The notes below the pieces were generated by a model. That model saw nothing but the letters and a program-made list of their open reading frames with translations. It was not told the DNA's origin and ran no database searches. Both the position numbers and the translations under genes were made by a program. A stretch of DNA of 64,000 bases, from NCBI GenBank assembly GCA_030789695.1, contig CM061142.1:353871486-353935485 (forward strand), in the 5' to 3' direction. Origin of the DNA: Scilla litardierei (Eukaryota; Streptophyta; Magnoliopsida; Asparagales; Asparagaceae). Positions 38,232 through 49,073 of this stretch are shown piece after piece; position 1 is the first letter of the stretch; each line of letters begins with the position of its first letter.

Positions 38232-38647
38232 TAGTCGGTCAAAGAAGAGTTGTTGACCGACTAGTTCGAGAACTAGTCGGTCGGTCGACCAACTATAACC
38301 GACTAAGATCAAGCAGCGAAAGAAGGAATAAATCTGGGAAATGAATTAGTCGGTCTGTGAAGGCTCGTCGACCGATTAGTTTGCAACCTAGTCTGTCGGT
38401 AAGTGTTCATTGACCGACTAACGATAAACAGTAACTCAGGTGAAATTAATCAAAGGAACTAGTCGGTCTGAGAGCAAGTTCTGACCGACTAGTTTCACAT
38501 CTAGTCGGTCGGTGGTTGTTCTTAGACCGACTAAGAGTAAATAGTAACTCCTGAATAATTGACTTAATGAACTAGTCGGTTCCAGAAGAGTTCCTGACCG
38601 ACTAGATTGGAATCTAGTCGGTTGGTTCTCCTTCTTGAACCAACTAA
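38232..38647. repeat. Hairpin array: four ~115-bp units of TAGTCGGTC...GACCGACTA
   Basis: Each unit has two consecutive inverted repeats. The first is TAGTCGGTC, a ~17-base loop, then GACCGACTAG. A seven-base spacer follows, then CTAGTCGGTCGGT, a loop and GACCGACTAA. A non-palindromic linker of about 35 bp containing a variant of AGTAACTC separates units. The last unit has degenerated arms (GGTT/AACC) that still pair, suggesting that pairing has been kept or copied. The right LTR has the matching array. Confidence 0.88.
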
Positions 38648-38861
38648 AGTGCACGAAAAAGTCTCGAATTGAAGTGCGAAGCTTCGGAGAGATTCCTATG
38701 GCTTCTAAGATCACTCTAGCTCTAAGATATGGATGCTATGAAGCTCTTCGTAAGAATGCTTACTTCGAGCTCATCGCGATATGCAACGGAAGGTAGAAGA
38801 TCAGGAGGAACTGAAAGAAAACGTCTAACAGAGGAAAAGCACACAAGGAAGAGTACAACCA

Positions 38862-38863
<2 letters not shown>

Positions 38864-38892
<29 letters not shown>
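38864..38892. repeat. (TA)n microsatellite in J left LTR
   Basis: About 29 bp of AT repeats. The other LTR has only about 17 bp (44803-44819). Confidence 0.92.
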
Positions 38893-38894
<2 letters not shown>

Positions 38895-39031
38895 ACAAAA
38901 CATAGACGAAAACAAATCGTTACAACGACATATCACACCAAGGTGTTCAAAACAGACAAGGTCTAAAACAAATACGTGCACGGTCAAAAGCACGTGCACG
39001 AAGAAGATACGATCGAAAAGCGGTCGTTACA

Positions 39032-42000
39032 TCCTCCCCACCTTAAAATAAAGTCCGTCCTCGGACTTTCTAACTATAATTATAACTCTAGATATACTAG
39101 TATCTATCCTAATCACATCACATTATAATTCAATCAGGTATAGTCATTACAATGCTCACGTATGCACTAGGTAGTCAAACATTATCCCTACTAACATGTA
39201 CATAAATATATTCACGCACATTATACACTTATACCTATCATAGTCAATCAAGGGCATGCACATATTTCAATCATATATATACACATCTACTACTTACCTA
39301 GTACAAAACAATAGTTCAGATACTCACAATATTTCACTCCAGCAATTACCATCGTAGTACCCCACGTTTAGATAACTACCTATGAACCAAGCAATAAGGA
39401 TACACTACTCCCTTTATCTCCTAGTACACATCCAATACCAACACATCAACATATGTAGTCACACCATACCATTATTAAGTCAAGTTTTACTATATCTATT
39501 ATACATTCACCTCCACTATAATTTCACAATATATAGTCATTCAAACGCATGCAATTATTTCACCATATATTCACATCACATACGGTCCTATAACTGTATT
39601 TACGACACTCCACATATTCCATAGTCACAAAAACTTATAACTAGGCACATACTTACCCGTGCATGGTGCACACCCACACACACTACATTTCATTCATATA
39701 TATACCAATCATGCCCTTTTAAACTTAGTACCTCTACACACTTAGTTTAGCTAGCACACATATGTTCACACAGGCAAGTCCTTAGTAATCACTATACCAC
39801 AAGACCAACACCTATAACTATATGCTGGTATAGCAACCCACAATCACGTGCATAACACAACCAGGCACAAACACTCCTATCACTACACATACATCAAACA
39901 TCGCTATATGCAACTACAGACATACATAACAATGTACTTAGAGTATACCCACTCAAGCTTGAGTGAGACTCGGAACATATATCGGAATACTCTATATACG
40001 TAACACAGTATCTATACCTATACCAACACCACACTCTAATATATATATACGTCTACCAACATAACCACATACATACCATAATAATATTCACCAATACCAG
40101 CACACGTATAATTATAATACCTTCCCTAATACATGCATTCTCCGTATAGCCACACACAAGTAGAACTTATATTCACACCATATCCTATTACCTATAAATA
40201 GTATACCATCACATCTACTCCATACATAGTTACGATATACAATAGTCGTGTATACCTCACAGTATACACGCACACAACATCCCGTAAAAGCAAGCAATAC
40301 CAATCAAAATTATAATCCTACTACCATATGTATATCACCTATATACTCATGCAGCCAATACATAACTACTTACGCCTAAGCACCATACGTATCCACGCAC
40401 GAGCACATACCCACACGTACTCACACATAGGTCATAAAATAGGCCTACTCACAGAAATATACGTACACCTATTATTATTAATCCTATCAAACACATAGCT
40501 TTACCAACATATTATTTCAAACATTATAAGTATCTCCAACTACATACCCCTCATTAGATATTCCAACACTTATCCATATACATAGACGCTCTTAGAGTGG
40601 AATAGCTATCCTCACACATACCTATAAATACTAACACATAAACAACTTCATAATATCACGAATACTCTGAATATGTATATATCACACAATAAGCAATCAT
40701 TAATATACTATGGAGCACACTCATTCAAGCTCACATACACAACTTAGGTACATGCACCATGACAACATCACAAAGGTCCAAAGGCCTACTCACAAATTTG
40801 GGTTGATACAGACATAGACAAGCACTAAAGCCTAAGCAATAGAGGGAGACCTAGGTCGAAAGCGTGACGAGGGAAGGATCGATAAGCATGAGTTCAGATA
40901 AGACGAATACAAGAAGACAGCTTAGTTAGGTGGAACTGCGATTCACTTGTGAATGCCTAGGTAGAGGAAAGGGAGATGTAGAGATACTTTATAGGTTAGA
41001 GAAAATAAAATAGTGTAAATATCATAAGCTAAAATACGTGAAATTTGAAAACTGTTGTACTTCAAAAGTTGGAGTCCTCGTTTGTATAAAAATATTTTGG
41101 AGATCAATAACGCAAATTGTTCGAAATAAGTTTGAGTCGAATATTCATAATAAGAGAAAACAGCTTATTGGTTTATTGAAAATTATTATAAAAAGGAAGT
41201 AGATCATTCGCACGAATATTAAGGACGTAGTTTAGAAAATATTACACGGTAGTAATTTGATAATGTTTGCAAAGTTTGAAATGAAATTAAATTAACTGAA
41301 GAATTTAAACTCAGGTTAAATGCTTTCAAAGTCTTTAAGCCAGGGAAAATTTAAAGTAATCATTATTCAAACTACTTTTAGAGGAATCAGGATTCGCCAA
41401 ACAGAAACTGATTTACACAAAGCTCTTAACATACGAGCTCAACGAAAAATAATTGAAATTCTATTTAATTTAGAAATTATTCTAAAGCATGCATGGTGAA
41501 CAGAAAGATAATATTAACTTAGTAGTAGAATCATCAAAATTTGGTAGTAAGACTTTAAAACCAAATTATGGAAGGGCTAGATCCGTAAATGGTTATGAAA
41601 TAGTGATTTTACAAAATAAGCTGAAATCGGGAAAACGATGTGCATAAAGTCGACTTGCTGAAAGCTGAAATCCCATGTGACTTGAAAAGTATATTAAAGG
41701 AAGCGCGACGAGTCATTTGAATATCATAAATAAGAAAGGAAAAATTATAAATCGAATTGATCAAAATAAAAGTACGGTTCAGAATAAAATTTATATAAGG
41801 AGGGACAATGTATTTAAATAGGTATGAAAAGTATAGGCTGGAAAAACCTTATAGAACCGTAATCAAAAATCTCGTCAAACTTTCGAAATTCAAAAATGAA
41901 TTCAAGTCAACGGAAGAGCATGAAGTCCAAATATATATTAAAAGTTTTCGAACGAGTTTAAACTTTAGCGATTGAAGAACATCGAAAACACTTTAAAAAG

Positions 42001-42557
42001 GCTTCAAGATTGTAACGAAGAGTTTCGAAAATTAACGACGATCATCATGAGACGATCTCGTGAATCGAGGCAAGGAAAATGGTCGGCTGATCAAAACATA
42101 CATACGCCTAGGATATGAACCAGGAAAATCTACGGGGAAACTCCTACGGTCGACCAACTAAAGATTTTAGAGACTAAGCGCTACGACTTTCTAAGGAGCT
42201 AGACGGTAATGAAACGCGTTCAGCCTGGTCCGAAATCGATGAACCCAAGCAAACGACTAAGGAATTCTAGAAGTCTAATATGGTCAGGGTCAGGCAAAAA
42301 CCACTAAGGTAACTCCTATGACGATTAAATCGATACCTAGCATGGAGTCTAACTAACAATCAGAGGCCTCTAACTAGCAAGCACCAACGTCTAACTAAGT
42401 GTTCTTACTACCTAGTGACATAGGAAAACGACTAGACTAGGCTCAAGGCTTATGATTCGGATGTTAAAATTTATTTAATGGACATTCCATAGTTATTATC
42501 GTTGTTCCGATAACTCGCAATTGCAAGATTGGACCTGCATGGGCCACCAACAAAACC
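39032..42557 (-). other. Element J: non-coding internal region with two opposite base biases
   Basis: The left half (about 39060-40790) is almost devoid of G on the plus strand (rich in A, C and T). The right half (about 40850-42470) is rich in A and G. On the minus strand it begins after the 5' LTR with GTGGCCCATGCAGGTC (42532-42547) and ends at a purine tract (rc of 39032-39065: ...GACTTTATTTTAAGGTGGGG...). No domain or credible ORF. The right half is shared with element C. Confidence 0.8.
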
Positions 42558-44958
42558 TGTCACGCCCCGCTTCCCAAAAATGAGGAGGCGAGACGTGAAT
42601 AGGTCCGCTCAGACTTGAAGCTGCAAAGCCGCAAGTCCGATAAGCGTCAATCAACATATTAGTGGCAGGCCCTTGCAACGCGAAACGAAACAAAGATAAT
42701 AATAAGGAAATGAGACAAAAGAGTATTCTCAATATATCCATAAATAAGTTCCAACATCACAGAAAAAGCCACCAGGCTTAAAGATAAAAGAATCTAAAGG
42801 GCCCAACGTGGCCAACAATAGTACAAGTAGAAAACATGGTGCCACGCACCGACAACTAACAGAAATCCTAAAACAAAAGGAAGCTCCGTAAGATCCTAAG
42901 AAGGTCACCGGTGTCCACAAAACTCCTCCTGAGCAGACATGGACTCAGGCTCAGCGTCAGCAACATCCACGTACTCAACTACGGTCTCTGGCTCAGGGTC
43001 TAACATGTGACACCCAAAAGAGCAAGGGGCACATGTCAGCAAGTCTAAAAGACTTGGGCAAGGAAACTGAAAGGAATGTAAACTAACAACCTAGCAGTTA
43101 TAGTATGATGCATAGCATGGCAAGTATAGGATGGAAGTAACAAGTAAAGTAAAGTGCAAGTAACAAGTAGCAAGTGGCAAGTATGGCATGGATGACAAGT
43201 TTTACAAGTATAAACACGGACAAGTACGAGTCAAGTAAATCACATCAAGTAAGCACGTCGTGCACAGAGATTCCACCTATTGGCTAGAGTGGCTGATCGG
43301 GCCAACTCTTAAACTCAAGTGACCGTTTATCCCTACCCGTCCACGTGTGTCGAGCCAGGGCATTACGCCCTAACACGTAATGCTCGCTTCTGGATCACGA
43401 GCCAGGAAGTGTTTTTAACACGTATGGCGTAGGGTTATGCCCGCATAGCAGGTGCCTAGCCGGAAACACGGAAACACGGATTGTACATGTATTTGGTAGC
43501 GTGTGCTACGATGCAACATACAAATCAAATGGCATGTAAAGAATGCAATTCATGGCAGATATTCAATTTAAATTGCATACCGTTAAGGAAATTAAACATG
43601 ATAGGCAATTGTATGACATGGCATGACAGGGGAAATTCTAGCTTCGTTGTCAAGCTAGAAACGAAATTGCGCCTAGACCACTATCATTTCACGGTCTAGT
43701 CTCTTTCACGCTAAAACAAAGTATTGGCCTAAAAGCATGGCCTAAAGCGAGGTTGGCAAGTTTCACTTGCCTGGCACCAAGGAAGACGATCAACGAGGCA
43801 CGTCACAAAATGTTAACTACGGAGATGGGATCGCGTATCGTAGCGGAAGAACGATGCCGAGCAAGCACGGCAATGGAAGAACGATCCGGAGAATTATGGC
43901 TCTGATCTGGAAATGGTAAGAAATTCTGGATAAATTGGGATTTGGGGGGGTTTGGGGTTGGCCGGCGGCCTAAGGGAGGTGGCCGGCACAAGAATGGCGA
44001 GAAGGAAGCTCCGAGGAAGAAGGAAATGGCTAGAGGAAGGTTGGGGAAGATCAGAGGTCAGAGGGGAAAGAGAATGGCCAAGAGAAGTGAAAGAAAGAAG
44101 AAGAAATGATCGGGGTTTAAATAGAAAAAAGTTGCGGCGGCTGGGCCAAACCTAGGGTTTCGGGGTCGATTAGTCGGTCAAAGAAGAGTTGTTGACCGAC
44201 TAGTTCGAGAACTAGTCGGTCGGTCGATCAACTATGACCGACTAAGATCAAGCAGCGAAAGAAGGAATAAATCTGTGAAATGAATTAGTCGGTCTGTGAA
44301 GGCCCGTCGACCGATTAGTTTGCAACCTAGTCGGTCGGTGAGTGTTCATTGACCGACTAACGATAAACAGTAACTCAGGTGAAATTAATCAAAGGAACTA
44401 GTCGGTCTGAGAGCAAGTTCTGACCGACTAGTTTCACATCGAGTCGATCGGTGGTTGTTCTTAGACCGACTAAGAGTAAACAGTAACTCCTGAATAATTG
44501 ATTTAATGAACTAGTCGGTTCCAGAAGAGTTCCTGACCGACTAGATTGGAATCTAGTCGGTTGGTTCTCCTTCTTGAACCAACTAAAGTGCACGAAAAAG
44601 TCTCGAATTGAAGCGCGAAGCTTCGGAGAGATTCCTATGGCTTCTAAGATCACTCTAGCTCTAAGATATGGATGCTATGAAGCTCTTCGTAAGAATGCTT
44701 ACTCCGAGCTCATCGTGATATGCAACGGAAGGTAGAAGATCAGGAGGAACTGAAAGAAAACGTCTAACAGAGGAAAAGCATACAAGGAAGAGTACAACCA
44801 TGATATATATATATATATAAGACAAAACATAGATGAAAACCAATAGTTACAACGACATATCACACCAAGGTGTTCAAAACAGACAAGGTCTAAAACAAAT
44901 ACGTGCACGGTCAAAAGCACGTGCACAAAGAAGATACGATCGAAAAGCGGTCGTTACA
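42558..44958 (-). repeat. Element J: 5' LTR (minus orientation)
   Basis: 2401 bp, TGTCACGCCCCGC to GCGGTCGTTACA, nearly identical to 36620-39031 by eye. The hairpin array is repeated at 44171-44588. Confidence 0.92.
44171..44588. repeat. Hairpin array, second LTR copy
   Basis: Same four-unit TAGTCGGTC/GACCGACTA structure as 38232-38647, with scattered single-base differences such as GAGTCGATCGG for TAGTCGGTCGG in the third unit. Confidence 0.88.
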
Positions 44959-44963
44959 GAAGC

Positions 44964-45718
44964 TCAACAGTGAGGAAGGAAAAATTCGCTAAAGTTTGGC
45001 CTTCGTGTAAGGCACCTTAATTGATTTTTCTCCTTAGAAGTTTATCCCACATTGGATATGAGAAAAGGGGAGGGGTCAGTCACCTATATAAATAGAGGCT
45101 AACCCCCTCCTTGAAACCTTCACCAAGCTTCAGATCCGAGTATCTCCATTAAACGTGAGCAAGCTCGGATCCAAGCTTAATTAATATTCCATCTTTCTCC
45201 CTAATTCTTCCTTGCTCCTGTTCGGGCTCTAGCAAATCCACGTAGGAGTTCTGATCGGAATCAAAGTCTTGATGGAGAATCCACTCAAGGTGAAACTTTT
45301 TGGAGCATGTGGTTGGCCTGGCGACAAGGAGATTGTTCGCCTCGGGACGCGGTTCCGTTCGGGACATGGTTTGGCTCGGGACGTGGTTCGGCTCGGGAGA
45401 AGCGGCTCTGCCCCAGCGTGGGGGCATCGCTTCAGAGATAAAGAAAAGTTTTTGAAAACGATGCTTCGCCCAGAAGCGAAGTGACTTGTATGTATTTTAA
45501 ATTTATATGTGTTTATAATTGCAATAATTTGATAGATCTATCTTTAGGGGTTGGTCGAACCCAACCCCGGGATAGTAGCAATTCTGGCTAGGATTATTCT
45601 TTAGGGATAGACTTTAAAATGTTTTAAGTTGTTTTCCGCTGCTTTTATTACTTTCATCGTCCGCCCGACGTATGACAATTATAGATTTTATGCCTTGAGG
45701 ATCCATTAAAACACTACA
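44964..45718 (+). mobile_element. Element B segment 3: right part of 3' LTR
   Basis: Continues from 36619: the join across J matches A around 23050. It includes the TATA box CTATATAAATA (45084-45094), CCAAGCTTCAGATCCGAG as in A, and ends TTAAAACACTACA. The reconstructed B LTR would total about 2.4 kb versus about 1.55 kb in A. A possible duplication ACAAC follows at 45719-45723, with its partner outside the window. Confidence 0.8.
45084..45094 (+). promoter_or_regulatory. TATA box of B LTR
   Basis: CTATATAAATA, in the same context as the TATA boxes in the A LTRs. Confidence 0.7.
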
Positions 45719-45723
45719 ACAAC

Positions 45724-46833
45724 TGACCTGCTAAACCACGAATTTCAGTTTATAAAGAATTCTAATCCAATAAGAAACCACCCCATTTCGAGTATGGACT
45801 AATGATGTCAATAGTTTTAACTACTAAAAACAATCCTAAGATAACTACAGGAAAGTCGATACTAGGGTTCCAATATGAAGAGTATGTGTCGGTTGTGATT
45901 TAGTTAGGGTGTTTGTAATCAATGATTATTAATGTATTTTCTATAACTCAACGTTTCACCCCGTAAGGGTATGAGAATGTCAGAATATATAATGATAAAA
46001 GATCATCAAAAAGTGCCATAAATAATCAAGCAAATTATTACTTTAATGTTGAATTTAAGCGTATGTGCCTGCAAGAGTCACTGCAATGTCCGCAAGGGTC
46101 GTTCCACGAATAAATCTACAAAGATCATATTCGATCCAAGTATGCTAACAACGATCATACTCGAATAATACGTGTAGAAACTAATAAAATACTTGATATA
46201 ACATGAGAAATAGGGCAAAAAGACATCAAAATCAGAGATTACATAGCCCTAACTATATCATAACCAACACATATGAGTTTTAGCCAAGCATGTAGAGAAT
46301 AGAATCAATATTCATATACAAATACATTATCTTTAGCCCAAAATACAAGTCTAACACTCAAAATACAAGCAATAGTTACGAATTATTTCACCAAATCTCT
46401 CCACTTGGACCATAGATCTCCTTCAAAACTGTGCCTCTGCATCTGTATCCAAAGTCCTGAGAAAATACGGGAGATATGCTCCAAAACGACTCTGAATACG
46501 CCAAAATACACTTGGAATACAACACAGAATGCCCTAAAATATGCCCCAGGGCAATGTTTATATAGGATGTGGGAATCGTAATTCAGAGAAAATAGCACAG
46601 ATCTCAGAAAATATGAAAAATAGTCGTTGGAATCGTAAAATTGAGATCTTCACATGAAAAATATAAGAAGACAAAAATAAGCTATAAAATGATATTTTAT
46701 GCATAGATAAAGAGATTGCTCTAATAATTATTAATACTCTAAATACGCTTGTATTAGAGGCCAAATGAACATCATATATGCACAAAATGACACTAAATGA
46801 TGGGTTGAATATGCAATATTTACCCCTAAATCA
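45724..46833 (-). repeat. LTR F1 of an unclassified family
   Basis: Collinear, with many differences, with 52473-54097: shared blocks include AACTAC(A/G)GG(A/G)AAGTCGATA, TAGGGTGTTTG and ATCAATGATTATTAATAT. On the minus strand it starts TGATTTAGGGGTAAATATTGC and has a TATA box TCCTATATAAAC (46556-46567), so it reads as an LTR promoter on the minus strand. I cannot name the lineage; an Athila/Tat-type LTR is one possibility. No matching internal region is identified. Confidence 0.55.
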
Positions 46834-47165
46834 CCTATGCCAATGGATTTTAAAGTTCAAAACTCATCCAAATCTCATTAAATCAGTTTCTAAAAATTCC
46901 TAATCATTTAAACTTTATTCTAGCATATCAAAATCTAATTTAAAACATATTCAAATAATTTATAAAATTCTAAATACTAATCTTACGAATATTTTTGATT
47001 CTCTTCGATACGTGTGAGTGATGAGTTCTCAAGAGAAGTCCTTTTTGCTAATTCCTTTAGTTTGTGAGCACCTGAATATAAATCAAAAGTTTGGTACCCC
47101 TTTTCATTGGGGCCCGGGGGATTAGACATGATATAAAAATATCATTTTAGTGGAAGCCAAACCCA
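46834..47165 (-). other. AT-rich remnant, probably decayed copia sequence
   Basis: No gene. It lies between F1 and the SINE. It may be a decayed continuation of the SIRE-like polyprotein to its right, but I see no clear motif. Confidence 0.35.
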
Positions 47166-47181
47166 AATGGTTTAGTTCTTC

Positions 47182-47304
47182 TTTTTTTTATTCTTCGGAA
47201 AGTAGGCTAGCGGCGCGCGCGGGGACGCCAAGCACCCGGGATCGAACCCGGGTGGCCTCGCAGCAAGCGAGGGCTTTATGCCGCTGGAGCAACGCTCCTT
47301 TGGC
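47182..47304 (-). mobile_element. tRNA-derived SINE, ~123 bp
   Basis: On the minus strand the head AGGAGCGTTGCTCCAGCGG holds an A-box-like TTGCTCCAGCGG (47281-47292). A consensus B box GGTTCGATCCC follows (47238-47248) inside a perfect stem (CCCGGG...CCCGGG). It ends in an A-rich tail (AATAAAAAAAAG). It is flanked by near-identical duplications AATGGTTTAGT(T/A)CTTC (47166-47181, 47305-47320; 15 of 16 match). These are the hallmarks of a plant tRNA-related SINE inserted through LINE machinery. It is not a working tRNA: it lacks a proper acceptor stem. Confidence 0.9.
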
Positions 47305-48900
47305 AATGGTTTAGTACTTCCATTATGCACGTATGTATAATTTTTATTGAAATGTACATTAAGCATAAAATCGTTCACATAACTGTCCTTCATTGTGTTT
47401 GTACCATTTTTGGGGATCCATACTTTGATCAACCTGGTTTTCAAATTATAATCCCTAAAATTCTTGTCTACATGCTTAGGCTAGGATTGATCATATCATA
47501 GGCCAGTTCTACACCCGAAGATGTTTGCCTGTCAATAAGGTCGTTAAGCTTTCATATAACTTTATTGAATTTATCCACAATGTTATAAAGATCGTCATAT
47601 TTTCCATTTGTGGTTGTCACTACTTTATCTAATTCATTTATCATAACTCTTAATCCATTGATCTCTTCCAAAAGTGTTTTATTTCTAGTTATCAACTTTT
47701 CATTTTCTTTCTCAATTTCTTCCTTTTACTTCGTGCATGTCTGAAAGTTTTTGTCCAATTTATGATATTCTCTAATCAATTTGTCATGGACATTGCATAG
47801 CTCTTCATATGCACCTTTAACATCGAAGTCATTTTCACTATCACTATCACTACGTAGTTGGTTGTCTTCGCTATAATGATGCAAAGAAATAAGAGTGGTA
47901 GGAGTTCTTACCTTTGAGGAAGTTGACACAATGAAGCACATGTTCGCTCGTTCTTCTCTTTGTTCTTCTTCATCAGATGATGTCGACCATTCATCCGAGC
48001 TCGAAATGTCACTTTTATCAAATTCCATGAACGCCTTCTTCTTCGCCTTTATGAACTTCTTCTCTTTGTGACTTTTCCTTCTTTCTTTCACTTTCTCCTT
48101 GCATATTCCTTGGTCATGGTTCTTTTCCAAGGGGCAGTCTTTTGGAGCGTGTCATGGCTTGTTGCATCTAAAACATATAATTTCGTTAGTGAAACAAGAT
48201 TTTATTTTATAAAAGTAATTACTTTGGAGGAATCTCTTGAAGTTTCTCGATATCATTGCAATATCCCTTTCGTCTCTGTCGGAATAGTCTGAATCTATGC
48301 TCTCTTCAATGTCTTTGAATGCCAAGTTCTTCTTCTTTGATTTCTCTTATATCTTTTTGTCTTCTTCTATCTCTATCGTATAGGCCATGAGATTTTCCAT
48401 TATCTCTTCTTAGGTTATCGTCTTCATATTATGCGCTTCTCGAATGTTTATGGTCTTTCCCTTCCATTATGGTCTAAGGGATCGTACTATCTTCATAACC
48501 TGGTCATATTCAGAGATATGTTTGCCTAAACTTGCAAGCTCATTAGTGATGTTAGTAAAACAAGTATTAACTTCTCTAATACTCTCACCTTCTTCCATCT
48601 TAAAGCTTTCAAATTTAGAGTGCAACATATTTATTCTTGATTCTTTTACCTTTTCCGTTCCCTCATGACTTACCTCGAGAGTGTACTAGATCTGGTGTGC
48701 AGCCTCACATTGAGACACTCGGTTGAACTCTGAACCTGTAACAACATAAAATATAGCGTGCATTGCTTTAGCATTTAGGTTACATTTATTCTACTCGTCG
48801 GTTGACCATTTGTCAGTTTCCATCCCTGTAGGTGGTGTGTACTTGTTTTTTCGTAATAGTCCATGCATCAATATCCAATGATTGTAGATGCACCCTCATT
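47305..48900 (-). pseudogene. SIRE/Maximus-like copia gag pseudogene (element G1)
   Basis: The minus strand, right to left, encodes the UBN2-type gag core: LEVSHEGTEKVKESRINM then KFESFKMEEGESIREVN at about 48690-48560. The zinc knuckle CFRCNKP-stop-HAPKDC (48134-48174) has a TGA inside the knuckle at 48152-48154. A stretch rich in Ser/Asp/Glu follows (48130-47726), ending EYHKLDKNFQ. At 47420-47330 it reads VWIPKNGTNTMKDSYVNDF, resembling the gag-pol linker of these elements. Several stops and at least one frame change make it non-functional. The SINE is inserted at its left end and pol is missing. Confidence 0.83.
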
Positions 48901-49001
48901 CGGATTTTCCAGCTACCTCAGTTTGTTCTGTTGAACAAAAGTTGTCTCATGGTATTGAGTCCCTCTGAGTGGTGTGCGGTGGATGCCATTGCCTTAGCCT
49001 T

Positions 49002-49069
49002 GCTTTGATACCAAGTGTTGGTTAACATTGGTGTCTCAATCTATTCGAGGTGCTCTAGCTCTGATACCA
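49002..49069 (-). other. Primer-binding site region of G1, two site-like copies
   Basis: 49058-49069 reads TGGTATCAGAGC on the minus strand, a perfect match to the standard plant initiator-methionine tRNA site, four bases after the LTR end. A second copy, TGGTATCAAAGC, is at 49002-49013, 56 bp further in and directly before the gag leader. Confidence 0.85.
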
Positions 49070-49073
49070 AGTA

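Larger units (their letters stand above)
36620..39031 (-). repeat. Element J: 3' LTR (minus orientation)
   Basis: 2412 bp, TTCACGCCCCGC (one base lost relative to TGTCACGCC) to GCGGTCGTTACA. Contains the TAGTCGGTC hairpin array, a TA microsatellite (38864-38892) and, on the minus strand, a TATA-like CTATTTAAAC (38177-38186) followed by a CT-rich run. Confidence 0.92.
36620..44958 (-). mobile_element. Element J: intact gene-less LTR element (LARD-like)
   Basis: 8.3 kb with 2.4-kb LTRs that look nearly identical by eye, flanked by perfect GAAGC duplications (36615-36619, 44959-44963). The internal 3.5 kb has no reading frame of note and no polyprotein relic I can recognise. The near identity of the LTRs suggests J is the youngest insertion visible with both LTRs. 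It interrupts element B. Confidence 0.9.

Noticed and set aside
39382..39624. Short plus-strand frame in the G-poor half of J
   Set aside because: Low-complexity product rich in His, Tyr, Ile and Ser, no start context, on the antisense strand of the element.
47220..47300. Possible tRNA gene
   Set aside because: A and B boxes are present, but there is no acceptor stem or proper anticodon arm, and duplications plus an A-rich tail identify a SINE.
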